Source: Streptomyces sp. NBC_00483 (GTDB lineage Bacteria > Actinomycetota > Actinomycetes > Streptomycetales > Streptomycetaceae). From it: DNA of 64,000 bases. Below the pieces are notes generated by a model. It did no database searches. It saw only the letters and a list, made by a program, of their open reading frames with translations, and was not told where the DNA came from. The stretch spans positions 2,852,001-2,916,000 of the forward strand of contig NZ_CP107880.1 of the NCBI RefSeq assembly GCF_036013745.1, in the 5' to 3' direction. Below, piece after piece: positions 32,390 through 41,021 of this stretch. The first letter of the stretch is position 1. Every line of letters starts with the position of its first letter. A program made the translations under genes and the position numbers.

Positions 32390-33142
32390 TCACGCGAAGA
32401 TCTGTGCCAGCCAGTCGCCCCACTCGACCTCGTTCCGCCCCGCGTCCGCGTCCGGCGCGAAGTCGTGCACGCTGACGCCGACGGGGGCGCCCCAGTGGCC
32501 GCGCCCGAAGAAGCGGTACAGGGCGTCCTCGGTGCGCAGCCCGAGGAAGTAGGCGTTGCGGTAGTCGAGCACGGCGTCCAGGGCCTGTCCTTCCGGGCCC
32601 TGGACGCGGACCCGCGCGCCCTCCGTCGCATCGGCGGGCAGGTCGAGCGCGCGGCCGACGGCGGTGAGTGCCTCGCGGTTCGCGGAGCTGCGGGGCCCGT
32701 CGACCGTGGCGAAGGCGATCGGGCGGCCCGCGAAGTGCGTCACGTACTGGCGCAGCGTGTGCAGGTAGAAGTCGGTGTGCTTGTCGGCGCCGTCGTAGAG
32801 GTCGTCCCAGTTCTCGGTAAAGACGCCGCTGTGGACGTAGTGGACCCGGGACCGGCTGCCGCCGTCGCGCGGCTCGATGACCCAGTCGATCTGGTTGAGC
32901 GGCTGCCCCGAAGGCAGGGCGGCCGGGTCGTCGGAGCGGACGGTGAGCCGGCGCGGCGGGTCCCACACGGTCAGCACGGAGCGGAAGGGGCCCTCGCCGC
33001 CCTCCTTGGGCACGTACTCCATGGGCCACAGCCAGCCGCCGGCCCCCATGGTGACGGCGTCCCACAGCTGCTGGGGGCCGACGTCGACCTCGAACTCACG
33101 GGGGATCTCGAACGGCTTCGCGCCGGCCCGGGACCCGCTCAT
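32390..33142 (-). CDS. SRPBCC / AHSA1-type protein
   Basis: The 250-residue protein has the START-like fold pattern: FEIPREFEVDVGPQQLWDAV at the start, LTVWDPPRRLTVRSDD, then WVIEPRDGGSRSRVHYVHSGVF and a C-terminal helix DFYLHTLRQYVTHFAGRP. About 90 further residues follow the usual domain and end with VEWGDWLAQIFA. This matches activator-of-Hsp90-homologue-type polyketide-cyclase-like proteins; ligand is unknown. It is convergent with the nuclease and follows the Cys-rich gene on the same strand after 63 bases. Confidence 0.82.
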   Translation of the reverse strand: MSGSRAGAKPFEIPREFEVDVGPQQLWDAVTMGAGGWLWPMEYVPKEGGEGPFRSVLTVWDPPRRLTVRSDDPAALPSGQPLNQIDWVIEPRDGGSRSRVHYVHSGVFTENWDDLYDGADKHTDFYLHTLRQYVTHFAGRPIAFATVDGPRSSANREALTAVGRALDLPADATEGARVRVQGPEGQALDAVLDYRNAYFLGLRTEDALYRFFGRGHWGAPVGVSVHDFAPDADAGRNEVEWGDWLAQIFA

Positions 33143-33205
33143 GACCGCCGCCTTCGTCGCATGGATTCACGGTCCCACAGGTCGCCCGACCCCGCCCCCG
33201 CGCGA

Positions 33206-33871
33206 CTACCCACCGCCTCCCATCGCCCGCCCCAGGCGCGACAACTGCCCCTGGAACCAGTCGAGTCGGGCCTGGAGCAGCGCCGCCTCCGCGGCCAGTT
33301 CGGGCATCCCGGGAGCGACCCCCTGCGGCCCCGCGCCCGGTGCGGCGCGCACCCGCAGCCCGTCGCCCGCGAGCCGGGCGAACGCCTCCAGGGTCCAGCG
33401 CGGCCGCCCGCCCACGCACCCCGCGCAGGCGCCCTCCAGCACCAGCCGCCCTGCACGCCCCCACCCGGCGTCGGCGAGCACCGCCGCCTCGGCGCCGCAC
33501 GGGCACGGACCGATGGTGGCGGAGCACACCCGCTGGCGCCCGTAGCGGAAACCGCGCTCGAACCGGATGTAGGGCCCGAGGACGGAGACTTCGAGCAGCG
33601 CCGCTCTGCGGTACTCCGCCTGCACCAACATCCCTTGCGCGCACCGGCGTTCGTGTACGCAGTGGAATCCGCAGTCGCAGCGCCGGTGCGGTGCGCGATG
33701 GCGCCGCCCGTACACGCAGCGCGCCTCGTCGAGCACCTTGTAGGGCGCGGCGGCGCCGAGCGAGACACCCAGAAATCCGGCGCTCCCACCGTCCGCGTCG
33801 ATCACGGGGTGGGCGATTTTATAACCGGTGGGCGGCTCCGTCGGGCGCTCCTGAGGGAGCCGCAGCCTCAT
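33206..33871 (-). CDS. Cys-rich hypothetical protein of a three-gene operon
   Basis: The 221-residue protein is unrecognised. Its feature is a set of close Cys groups: RRCDCGFHCVHERRC near residue 65, PCPCGAE near 124 and GACAGCVGG near 147, consistent with one or more zinc sites. The C-terminus is helical (LAAEAALLQARLDWFQGQLS) and ends in four glycines. No signal peptide or membrane segment is present. Its ATG overlaps the stop of the 51-residue gene (ATGA), which itself overlaps the membrane-protein gene, so the three are translated together. Confidence 0.72.
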   Translation of the reverse strand: MRLRLPQERPTEPPTGYKIAHPVIDADGGSAGFLGVSLGAAAPYKVLDEARCVYGRRHRAPHRRCDCGFHCVHERRCAQGMLVQAEYRRAALLEVSVLGPYIRFERGFRYGRQRVCSATIGPCPCGAEAAVLADAGWGRAGRLVLEGACAGCVGGRPRWTLEAFARLAGDGLRVRAAPGAGPQGVAPGMPELAAEAALLQARLDWFQGQLSRLGRAMGGGG

Positions 33872-34023
33872 CGCGCGGCCGGGACCTCGGCGGGCTCCGG
33901 TACGGCTTCGCGCACGGCGGCTTCGGCCACCAACTCCTGAGCCTTGTCGTCCACTTCGGGCCGCTCGGTCTCCTGCGGCGCTTCTTCGGCGATTCCGGTG
34001 GCGAGTGCTTTGCCGAGCCTCAT
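33868..34023 (-). CDS. 51-residue acidic small protein
   Basis: This small gene encodes MRLGKALATGIAEEAPQETE, RPEVDDKAQELVAEAAVREA and VPEPAEVPAAR, an acidic, probably helical or disordered peptide. Support comes from a strong AGGGGAGG site four bases before the ATG and from four-base ATGA overlaps at both ends with its neighbours. Only the first four residues after Met are basic or hydrophobic, so it is not a signal peptide. Function unknown; it may bridge the membrane protein and the Cys-rich protein. Confidence 0.7.
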   Translation of the reverse strand: MRLGKALATGIAEEAPQETERPEVDDKAQELVAEAAVREAVPEPAEVPAAR

Positions 34024-34319
34024 GGTGCCTCCCCTGAACGGCCTTCGGCGATCCGGTTGCCGGTCACCGGCCTCTCATGGTGGCGCATACGACCCGATTT
34101 GGCACCAGCGCGTTCGGCATCCTGTACGAGCAGGGCATGCTCGTCGGCCACCACGGCCTCGGCCACGGCCACCACCCGCTCCCCCGCGAGTCTCAACCCT
34201 GCCTGCGACCAGGGCTCGGGCGCCGGGTGCCGGCGCCGCCACCACACGGCGCAGGCCGCGTAGACCCCACTCGCACACATCACCGCGGGCGCGGCAAGCG
34301 CCATCACCACGTCTCGCAC
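34020..34319 (-). CDS. Small single-span membrane protein
   Basis: The frame encodes about 99 residues with one hydrophobic segment VVMALAAPAVMCASGVYAAC followed by AVWWRRRHP, giving a Trp/Arg interface, then a helical cytosolic tail ERVVAVAEAVVADEHALLVQ. The start is uncertain: I choose GTG 34319, eight bases after GAGG, but GTG 34322 and ATG 34304 are alternatives and the frame is open to 34382. The stop overlaps the 51-residue gene, which supports its reality. Function unknown. Confidence 0.6.
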   Translation of the reverse strand: MRDVVMALAAPAVMCASGVYAACAVWWRRRHPAPEPWSQAGLRLAGERVVAVAEAVVADEHALLVQDAERAGAKSGRMRHHERPVTGNRIAEGRSGEAP

Positions 34320-34531
34320 CACACGCACCTCGCGAACGGACCAGCATCTTCCATGCAGTTCATCGGGTTCCCGCCGCGCCACCTGAAGCGCACATCTCAG
34401 CCAAAACGGATGTCGGGTGACGAATTCAAGCCCCGGCGTTCCGCTTCCACGTCGACTCTTCAGCAGTGCTTGGCACCACCTCGTAGCAGAATTAAGTGGA
34501 GCTACATCGCGCCCGGGCCGACACTCCCCTC

Positions 34532-35419
34532 ATGACGGACGCAACCCCACATCCCTCCCCCTTCAACCGCGCCCTGTGTGCCATGGTCACGCCCTTCACA
34601 CGGACGGGGACGCTCGACCTGGGCGCCGCCCAGAAGTTGGCCGACCAGCTGGTCACCGAGGGCTGCGAGGGCCTCGTCCTCTCCGGCACGACCGGGGAGT
34701 CGCCGACCACGACGGACGCGGAGAAGGCGGACCTCGTACGGGCGGTGCGCGAGGCGGTCGACGGCCGCGCAAAGGTCGTCGCCGGCATCGGCACGTCCGA
34801 CACCCGCCACACCGTCGATCTCGCCCATCAGGCCCAACAAGCGGGTGCCGACGGCCTGTTGGTGGTCACCCCGTACTACAGCCGTCCGCCGCAGGACGCG
34901 ATCGAGGCGCACTTCCGCTCGATCGCCGACGCCACGGGCCTCCCCCTGATGCTGTACGACATCCCCGGCCGCACCGGTACCCGCATCGAGCCGGACACGA
35001 TGATCCGGCTCGCGGGCCACCCCCGGATCGTCGCCGTGAAGGACTGCGCGTACGACCTTCTCGGCACCCAACGGGTCATGTCCGAAACGGACTTGGCGTA
35101 CTACACGGGCTGCGACGAATACGTCCTGGCGCTGTACGCACTGGGCGGCGCGGGCTACGTATCGACGGTGGCGAACGTGGCGCCCGCCGCCTTCCGCGCC
35201 ATCATCGACGCGTACGACGCGGGCGACACGGCGGAGGCCGCGCGCCGCCAACAACTCACCATCCACCTCACCCAGTTGATGATGAGCGCGGGCCTGCCGG
35301 GAGCGGTCACCGCGAAGGCCCTCCTCGGCGGCCCGGTCCGCGCGCCGCTGCGGCCCGCCGGCCAGGAGGCGACCGACGGGCTGCGGGCGGCGCTCGAGAA
35401 GCTGCTCGGCGCGTCCTGA
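34532..35419 (+). CDS. dapA: 4-hydroxy-tetrahydrodipicolinate synthase paralogue
   Basis: The protein is 295 residues from ATG 34532. DapA motifs are all present: LSGTTGESPTTTDAEK (substrate loop), VVTPYYSRPPQ, YDIPGRTGTRIE with the active-site Tyr and Arg, and IVAVKDCAYD with the Schiff-base Lys. It condenses pyruvate with aspartate semialdehyde in lysine and diaminopimelate synthesis, or acts as a second isoform; the gene stands alone, away from dapB. No ribosome-binding site precedes the ATG, and the in-frame GTG at 34496 is no better. The 3' end carries a 27-base tandem duplication that includes the stop. Confidence 0.85.
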   Translation: MTDATPHPSPFNRALCAMVTPFTRTGTLDLGAAQKLADQLVTEGCEGLVLSGTTGESPTTTDAEKADLVRAVREAVDGRAKVVAGIGTSDTRHTVDLAHQAQQAGADGLLVVTPYYSRPPQDAIEAHFRSIADATGLPLMLYDIPGRTGTRIEPDTMIRLAGHPRIVAVKDCAYDLLGTQRVMSETDLAYYTGCDEYVLALYALGGAGYVSTVANVAPAAFRAIIDAYDAGDTAEAARRQQLTIHLTQLMMSAGLPGAVTAKALLGGPVRAPLRPAGQEATDGLRAALEKLLGAS

Positions 35420-35462
35420 AGGGTCAGGGCGCTCAGCGCGTCCTGATGGCGCAGGTCGCTCA
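35409..35462. repeat. 27-bp tandem duplication spanning two convergent stop codons
   Basis: Units 35409-35435 and 35436-35462 both begin GCGCGTCCTGA and end GCTCA, with about 80% identity. The first holds the dapA stop, the second an in-frame backup TGA and, on the other strand, the stop of the beta-propeller gene. Confidence 0.7.
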
Positions 35463-36683
35463 GCGTGTCGCGAACTGGGGCTCCCAGCGCCCCGGATAGT
35501 CGGCCGACGCCTTGCGGAAGTCGCTCAGCTGGACGACCTTGTCGCTGCCGACCGTCACCAACAGCAGCTGGTTGTGGAACTCGCCCTTGCCGCCGCACTT
35601 CTTGGGGTCGCAGCCCCAGGCGATGAGCCGCTTGTCGTCGGCCCAGGCGAGCAGTTGCTGCGCGGGCAGCCTGTCGACGAGCTTGCCGGTCCGCGCGTCG
35701 TTCACGGCGACGGCGATCTTGTCGCCCTTGCCCGCGAAGTCCCCTCCGGCGAGCTTCCCGTTCGGCGAGAGCCCCGACTCGGAGTACATCAGCCAGTGCC
35801 GCAGCTTCGCGGGCGTCGGCACCTGCTTGCCGTCGAGGGCGTAGGCCTGCGGGCCACCGTTCGTGATCGAGGTCGTGACCACCAGGTCGCCGTCGGGCGA
35901 GAACTGGAAGTCCTCACGGGCGTTGTGGTCGAACTCGTCGCCCTTCTGCGGCGCCGCGGCCCACTTCCCCTTCCCGCTGTCCAGGTCGACGATCGAGAAC
36001 CCGGTCCTGGACGGATGTCCGACGCTCGGCTCGTCCGGACCGCTGCCGTCGTTCATCGGCCGGTCCTTGTAGAGATGGTCCGGATCGGTCTTGTACGTCG
36101 TGACGACGAGCTTGGCGCCGTCCGCCGAGAACGCGGCCCCGGCGGCCCCCTGCGGCACCGGGATCCAGCGCGTCACCTTGTTCGTCGCCAGGTCGAGGAT
36201 GCCGACCCGCTTCGCGGGCAGCTTCTTCTCCAGGACGGCGGCGGTACGCAGCCCCGGGGCGACGGTCAGCCAGGACCACGCGGTGGTCTTCCGGTAGGTC
36301 TTGGTCGTCGGGTCGAGCACCCCGTACGTGCGGGTCAACCGGCCGTCCCCGTCGGCGAACTTGACCGACTTGTACGTGACGAACGAGGCGAGCGCCGTGC
36401 GCCCCGCCGCGATGGCGTCCTTGGGCGGCGACTGGTCCGGGTGCGCGACGACGTCGGCGGAGCCGATCACGTCCGCGGGCGGGGCGTCCTCCGCGTCGTC
36501 CATCCGCGGCACCACCACCGCGGCGACGACCACCGCGGTCGCGGCCACGAACGCACCCACGGCCGTACCGGTCCGGCGCCTGCGCCGTGCCGCCAGGACC
36601 CGGTCGGCGAGGTCGCCGGGCGCGGGCCCGACGCTGTCGGCCTGCTCGCGCAGCGCCTCCTTGAGCATGACGTCGACGTTCAC
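35460..36683 (-). CDS. Membrane-anchored beta-propeller partner of a SigE-type sigma factor (putative anti-sigma)
   Basis: The 407-residue protein has a short cytosolic N-terminus (MNVDVMLKEALREQADSVGP), an Arg cluster and one membrane helix (about 40-59, AVGAFVAATAVVVAAVVV). The external domain has WD40/TolB-like blades (WLTVAPGLRTAAVLE, GAAGAAFSADGAKLVVTTY, FQFSPDGDLVVTTS, GLSPNGKLAGGDF). It is coupled to the sigma factor by ATGA overlap. By family habit the N-terminal tail would bind the sigma factor and the propeller would sense something outside. A classic zinc anti-sigma motif is absent. Confidence 0.78.
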   Translation of the reverse strand: MNVDVMLKEALREQADSVGPAPGDLADRVLAARRRRRTGTAVGAFVAATAVVVAAVVVPRMDDAEDAPPADVIGSADVVAHPDQSPPKDAIAAGRTALASFVTYKSVKFADGDGRLTRTYGVLDPTTKTYRKTTAWSWLTVAPGLRTAAVLEKKLPAKRVGILDLATNKVTRWIPVPQGAAGAAFSADGAKLVVTTYKTDPDHLYKDRPMNDGSGPDEPSVGHPSRTGFSIVDLDSGKGKWAAAPQKGDEFDHNAREDFQFSPDGDLVVTTSITNGGPQAYALDGKQVPTPAKLRHWLMYSESGLSPNGKLAGGDFAGKGDKIAVAVNDARTGKLVDRLPAQQLLAWADDKRLIAWGCDPKKCGGKGEFHNQLLLVTVGSDKVVQLSDFRKASADYPGRWEPQFATR

Positions 36684-37240
36684 GGGCGCACCTCCACCGG
36701 GGCGTAGTCACGGGAGGACGGCGGCAGGTCGTCGCCGTCCTGTGCCAGTTCGGGGGCGAGCCCGCGCAGCTTGGCGAGCGCCCGGTGGGTCGTGGAACGC
36801 ACGGTGCCCACGGAGATGCCGAGCACCCGGGCGACATCGCCCTCCGGCAGGTCCTCGAAGTACCGGAGCACGAGCACGGTGCGCTGCCGCGCGGTGAGCC
36901 GGGCGAGCGCGGCCCGCAGGACGACGCGCAGTTCGGCCTCGGCCGCCCCGTCGCTCCCCGCGGCCCCGTCCGGCACACTTCCGTAACTGACCTCCCGCTT
37001 CGGCCACTTCAGCCGCCACCGGCTGATCTGCTGCCGGTAGAGGACCTGGCGCACATACGCCTCCGGGTCCTCGATCCGGTCCCATCTCCCGGCCACCTTG
37101 ATCAGCGCGCTCTGCAGCAGATCCTCGCCCGCGTGCCGATCGCCACCACTGAGCAGCACGGCGGTCTTCAACAACGCGGACGACCGCCCCGCCACGAACT
37201 CCCTGAACCTCTCCGCACCCGCATCCCGTACGGCATCCAT
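36680..37240 (-). CDS. SigE-family ECF RNA polymerase sigma factor
   Basis: The protein is 186 residues from ATG 37240, with AGAAGG seven bases upstream. Region 2 is FREFVAGRSSALLKTAVLLS continuing to HAGEDLLQSALIKVAGRWDR, and region 4 is LARLTARQRTVLVLRYFEDL with PEGDVARVLGISVGTVRSTTHRAL as its helix-turn-helix. This is the Streptomyces SigE-type ECF group. The stop overlaps the beta-propeller gene, a typical sigma/anti-sigma pair. The long leader 37241-37835 gives room for autoregulation. Confidence 0.9.
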   Translation of the reverse strand: MDAVRDAGAERFREFVAGRSSALLKTAVLLSGGDRHAGEDLLQSALIKVAGRWDRIEDPEAYVRQVLYRQQISRWRLKWPKREVSYGSVPDGAAGSDGAAEAELRVVLRAALARLTARQRTVLVLRYFEDLPEGDVARVLGISVGTVRSTTHRALAKLRGLAPELAQDGDDLPPSSRDYAPVEVRP

Positions 37241-37835
37241 CGCCACCTTCTCTTCCCCCCGGGATCCCCCGGCTGTTCCCGCTGTCACCCGTGATGACGT
37301 GTGCGACCCCGGGCCGCTATGCCTCCCCAAGGGGAAGAGATCGGCCAACATCTGTTCCGCGGTGCGCCTGTTTTCGCTCGATTGTGGCGGATGGAACGGG
37401 GACATCCGAATGAGAGGACACAGTTCCACTTCAGCGGAAAACCACGACTTTCCTGTCTATTTCAGTACCTTCCGGTGATCGCGCTCCGTCGCGACGCACA
37501 TGAGGCGGGCACCACCCCTCACCGGAGAGATGTGCCCTTCGTGTGCGTCTTTCGTGCTGGCCACGTGATCCCCGGCGGCGCGTTTCCGTGCCGTGCCGCG
37601 CCACCCCTGCGTGAAGAACGGGGTAGCGGTGCGTGATCGGCGGGCCGGCGAAGGGCGGGAAGAGCTGGTTCAAGCCACCGAGATCAACTCCGTTGTTCCG
37701 GCGATGACCAGGCCCTTACATTCCTGCCTGGCGCCGCCTGGGTGATCGCGAGACCAATCCGGGTGGCGCCAACGACCGTAATCCGAACGGCAGTTGAAAT
37801 TCCGAACACCGCCGTTCCCACGAAAGGACATGTCC
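37241..37835. other. 595-base intergenic region without a convincing gene
   Basis: It lies between the divergent sigma-factor and I36-inhibitor genes. Short open frames here have Cys/Arg-rich, low-complexity translations and no ribosome-binding sites. The visible features are a promoter-like pair at 37693-37722 for the inhibitor and scattered short palindromes such as GGCGCC. Confidence 0.6.
37693..37722 (+). promoter_or_regulatory. Candidate promoter of the I36-inhibitor gene
   Basis: TTGTTC (37693-37698) and TACATT (37717-37722) are 18 bases apart, giving a leader of roughly 105 bases before the inhibitor start. Confidence 0.35.
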
Positions 37836-38234
37836 ATGCGTGTCAGAAGGCTGGCCCTGGCCGGCGCCGTCACCCTCGCGGGTCTCGGCACCGCGCTGTC
37901 CACCGCCGGTACGGCGAACGCCGCCGAGAGCTGCACCAGCGGTTACGCGTGCCTCTACTACAACAGCAACTACTCCGGTGCCTTCTACCGGCAGTACTTC
38001 AACATCTCCAACTACGCCAACTACTACTTCAGCGCCAGCGCCTCCGGCAGCGCCGGTGCCGGCCTCCCGGTGAAGAACAACGTCGCCTCGGTGGACAACT
38101 GGGACTTCTACAACGGCATCCGCATGTACTACAACAGCAACTACTCGGGTGCTTCCCAGCCCATCGGCGCCGGCGGCCAGGCCAACCTGAACACGACGCT
38201 CAAGAACGAGAACGCGTCGGGCAAGTTCTACTAG
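37836..38234 (+). CDS. Secreted peptidase inhibitor family I36 / beta-gamma-crystallin-like protein
   Basis: This 132-residue protein has a clean signal peptide (MRVRRLALAGAVTLAGLGTA, cleavage near TANAAES). The mature part has the I36 pattern CTSGYACLYYNSNYSGAFYR and a second, related repeat MYYNSNYSGASQPI, each with Tyr-Asn-rich strands. These match small Streptomyces metalloprotease inhibitors and crystallin-fold proteins. The first repeat has two Cys and the second none. ATG 37836 is seven bases after AAGGA. A strong terminator follows, so it is a single-gene unit. Confidence 0.85.
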   Translation: MRVRRLALAGAVTLAGLGTALSTAGTANAAESCTSGYACLYYNSNYSGAFYRQYFNISNYANYYFSASASGSAGAGLPVKNNVASVDNWDFYNGIRMYYNSNYSGASQPIGAGGQANLNTTLKNENASGKFY

Positions 38235-38307
38235 GCCGACCCGAGTTCATCGGAACGCCGCGTCTGTAACGCTTCGCGGCTCGCAAGGCGTCTAACGAAG
38301 AAAAGAA

Positions 38308-38344
38308 GGGGTGTGCTGCCCAATGCAGCTGGGCAGCACACCCC
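38308..38344 (+). terminator. Terminator hairpin, 14-bp stem
   Basis: GGGGTGTGCTGCCC (38308-38321), 9-base loop, GGGCAGCACACCCC (38331-38344), 74 bases after the I36-inhibitor stop. Confidence 0.75.
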
Positions 38345-38402
38345 GCTTCGCAGTCTAGCCAGTGGCCCTCCCCCACCCGAGAGAACCAACGTCACCTGAA
38401 GG

Positions 38403-39362
38403 ATGAGCATCACCATGCGCAGGCGCCCTCTTCCCCTGTCTCTGATCGCCTTCGGCGGCATCGCCACTGTGCTGGCCGTGGCCGGCTGCGACTCCTCCTC
38501 CGGTTCGGGTGGCTCCGTCGACACCGCCTCCGTACCCAGCGCCTCCGCCGCGCCCAAGCTGGCCTCCACGACGGACAAGTCGCTTCCCATCGAGGCGTAC
38601 ATGTACACGAAGGACCAGACCGACCAGCTGAACAACGCGGTCGTGACGCTCCGCCAGGACTGCATGCAGAACTTCGGGTTCACCTACGCGGACCAGAAGG
38701 CGCAGAAGATGTTCCAGCCCAAGAGCATCACGCAGTTCCGGTACGGAATGACGGACGCCGACGACGTGGCCGTGCACGGTTACAAGCCCGCGGGTTCGGA
38801 GAAGAAGGTCGTCAAGCCGGCCCCGGTGAAACTGCCTCCGGCCGCGACCACGGCCCTGACCGGCACCAACGACGCGAACGTCAAGCCGGGTTCGACCGAG
38901 GCCAAGGGCGGTCAGGACATCAACGGCAAGAAGGTCCCGGCCGGCGGCTGCATCGGGGAGGCCAACCGCAAGCTGGGCGCCACCTCCGCGCAGGGCTTCG
39001 GGGACGCGCCCGTCGTGGTGAAGGTCAACACCGACAGCTGGGCCAAGTCGTACAACGACAAGCGGGTCCGGGCGGTGTTCACCAAGTGGTCGGCCTGCAT
39101 GAAGCAGAAGGGGTACGCCTACGCCGACCCGATGAAGGCCGGCGACGACCCCCAGTGGCAGAAGACGACCACCGCCACCCCTCGTGAGCAGCAGGTCGCC
39201 TCCGCCGACGTCGCCTGCAAGCAGAAGAACAACGTGCTGGGCGTCTGGTACTCCGTCGACGTCGCCTACCAGAAGCAGATGATCGAGCAGAACGCCGAGG
39301 CGCTGAACGACGTGAAGAAGCGGCTCGACAAGCAGTTGAAGCTGGCGGCCCAAGTCGCGTAA
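38403..39362 (+). CDS. Lipoprotein of the MacAB-type export locus
   Basis: The 319-residue protein has a basic leader, hydrophobic core and lipobox LAVAGC with Cys29, followed by a Ser/Gly tether. The mature part is hydrophilic with two similar segments: LRQDCMQNFGFTYAD (about 83-97) and WSACMKQKGYAYADP (about 236-250), each a Cys in an otherwise similar helix-turn context, suggesting an internal duplication. I know no function. The start may be ATG 38403 or ATG 38415. It lies 102 bases upstream of the adaptor gene on the same strand and probably serves the same envelope system. Confidence 0.78.
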   Translation: MSITMRRRPLPLSLIAFGGIATVLAVAGCDSSSGSGGSVDTASVPSASAAPKLASTTDKSLPIEAYMYTKDQTDQLNNAVVTLRQDCMQNFGFTYADQKAQKMFQPKSITQFRYGMTDADDVAVHGYKPAGSEKKVVKPAPVKLPPAATTALTGTNDANVKPGSTEAKGGQDINGKKVPAGGCIGEANRKLGATSAQGFGDAPVVVKVNTDSWAKSYNDKRVRAVFTKWSACMKQKGYAYADPMKAGDDPQWQKTTTATPREQQVASADVACKQKNNVLGVWYSVDVAYQKQMIEQNAEALNDVKKRLDKQLKLAAQVA

Positions 39363-39464
39363 CGCGGCAGGCACTTCGCGGCGTCCACGACGTGTGAAGT
39401 GCGCACCGGGACCTGACGGCCACCAGACGACGAGCGCCGGACGCCACCGGCCTGGAGAGACACG

Positions 39465-41021
39465 ATGATCGAATCCGAGGCCCGCAGCGCCCGCGGCGCC
39501 GCCGACATGCCGGGCGAGGACACCCTGCCGGTCGAGGACACGGCGCCCGTCGACCGTCCTCCGCGCGCTGGGCGCGGCCGGCGGCGGCGCGGCGACGTAC
39601 CGACGGACGGCAGTCCGGGCGGGGACGCCGGGCTCGGGCGTCGGCGCCGGGTCGTGGCCCTCGTCGCGGGCGGCGCGCTGGTGCTGACCGGCGCGGGTGT
39701 CGCCGCGTCGCTGGTGGTGCGGTCCCCCGCGCAGGTCGCGGCCGAGGCCAAGGCCCCGCACCAGGGGGTGCTGACCGCGCCCGTGGAGAAGCGGGTGCTG
39801 AAGGACTCCGTCGTGCTGCGCGGCACGGTGGCGGCAGGACAGTCCGTGGACGTCACGGTGTCGGGGGCGGCGGGCACCGCGGGCACGAGCCGCTCCGTCG
39901 TCACCAAGGCACCCAAGCCGGTCGGCTCCAAGGTCGTGGCGGGGCAGGTGATCGCCGAGATTTCCGGGCGCCCGGTGTTCGCCCTCAAGGGGAAGGTTCC
40001 GGTCTACCGGGACCTGAAGTCCGGGGCGACCGGTGACGACGTGGCTCAACTCCAGTCCGCACTCGCCCAGTTGGGTCATGCGTCGAACCCGGACGCGCGC
40101 GGCACGTTCGGCTCCGGCACCCGCCACGCCCTGGCCGCCTTCTACACCTCCATCGGCTACGACCCGGTCTCCGCGCAGACCGACGGCGCGACCGCCGTGC
40201 AGGAGGCACAGGACGCCGTGACCGCCGCGGAGCGGACGGCGCAGGACGCCGAGGACGCCCGTGCCGCGCACGCGACACAGGAGACCCGGCGGGCCGCGGA
40301 CCGCGCGGACCAGGACCTTCAGCGGGCCCGCACCCGGCTGGGCAAGGCGCAGGCCGAGGCGGGACCCATGCTCCCGGCCTCGGAGGTGGTGTATCTGTCG
40401 GGGTTCCCTGCGCGGGTGGACAGTGTGTCCGCGGTCCTCGGCTCGGCGGTCACGGGCAAGGTGATGACGCTGTCCGCGGGACGCCTCGTGGTGGACGGCT
40501 ATCTCCAGGAAGCCCAGAAGGGCCTGGTCAGGACGGGGCAGAAGGCGGAGATCCTGCAGGAGCAGACGGGTAAGACGACGCGGGCCGAGGTGCGGTCGGT
40601 GGCGGACACCCCCGAAGCGGCCGAGCAGTCCGACGACGGCTCCGCCGCATCGACAGCGGGTGGTGGCGGCGGCGAGGCGGGCTCCGGACAGCAGTCCGCG
40701 GCCCAGGGCTACCGAATGGTCGTGGCGCCCGACACCCCGCTCGCCTCGGGCGCCGTGGGCCAGGACGTACGGCTCACCGTCGAGGCGGCGTCCACCGAGG
40801 GTGAGGCGCTCGTCGTGCCGGTCTCCGCCGTCTCCGCCGCGTCGGACGGCGGCACGGTCGTCACCGTCGTCACGTCCGGCGGCAAGCAGCGCAGGGTCGC
40901 GGTCCGCACCGGCACCAACGGCGACGGTTATGTGGAGGTCAGGGCGGTGGACGGCGCGGCGCTCGGCGAGGGCGACCAGGTCGTCACCGGTATCCGGTCC
41001 GGCTCGGGGGACGCCGGGTGA
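39465..41021 (+). CDS. Membrane-fusion (HlyD/MacA-like) adaptor with peptidoglycan-binding domain
   Basis: The 518-residue protein has a cytosolic basic tail, one helix at about 62-85 (VVALVAGGALVLTGAGVAAS), a barrel-sandwich start (GVLTAPVEKRVLKDSVVLRG), and a peptidoglycan-binding-1 domain at about 184-225 (LKSGATGDDVAQLQSALAQL). An Ala/Glu-rich coiled coil spans about 238-300, then beta-barrel segments (VVYLSGFPARVDSV, GEALVVPVSAVS). It should link the MacB-type exporter to the thick cell wall. Its stop overlaps the ATPase GTG start, so the three are coupled. Confidence 0.85.
   Translation: MIESEARSARGAADMPGEDTLPVEDTAPVDRPPRAGRGRRRRGDVPTDGSPGGDAGLGRRRRVVALVAGGALVLTGAGVAASLVVRSPAQVAAEAKAPHQGVLTAPVEKRVLKDSVVLRGTVAAGQSVDVTVSGAAGTAGTSRSVVTKAPKPVGSKVVAGQVIAEISGRPVFALKGKVPVYRDLKSGATGDDVAQLQSALAQLGHASNPDARGTFGSGTRHALAAFYTSIGYDPVSAQTDGATAVQEAQDAVTAAERTAQDAEDARAAHATQETRRAADRADQDLQRARTRLGKAQAEAGPMLPASEVVYLSGFPARVDSVSAVLGSAVTGKVMTLSAGRLVVDGYLQEAQKGLVRTGQKAEILQEQTGKTTRAEVRSVADTPEAAEQSDDGSAASTAGGGGGEAGSGQQSAAQGYRMVVAPDTPLASGAVGQDVRLTVEAASTEGEALVVPVSAVSAASDGGTVVTVVTSGGKQRRVAVRTGTNGDGYVEVRAVDGAALGEGDQVVTGIRSGSGDAG

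Noticed and set aside
37301..37636. 111-residue plus-strand frame in the sigma-factor leader
   Set aside because: There is no ribosome-binding site, composition is Arg/Cys/His-rich and no known motif is visible.
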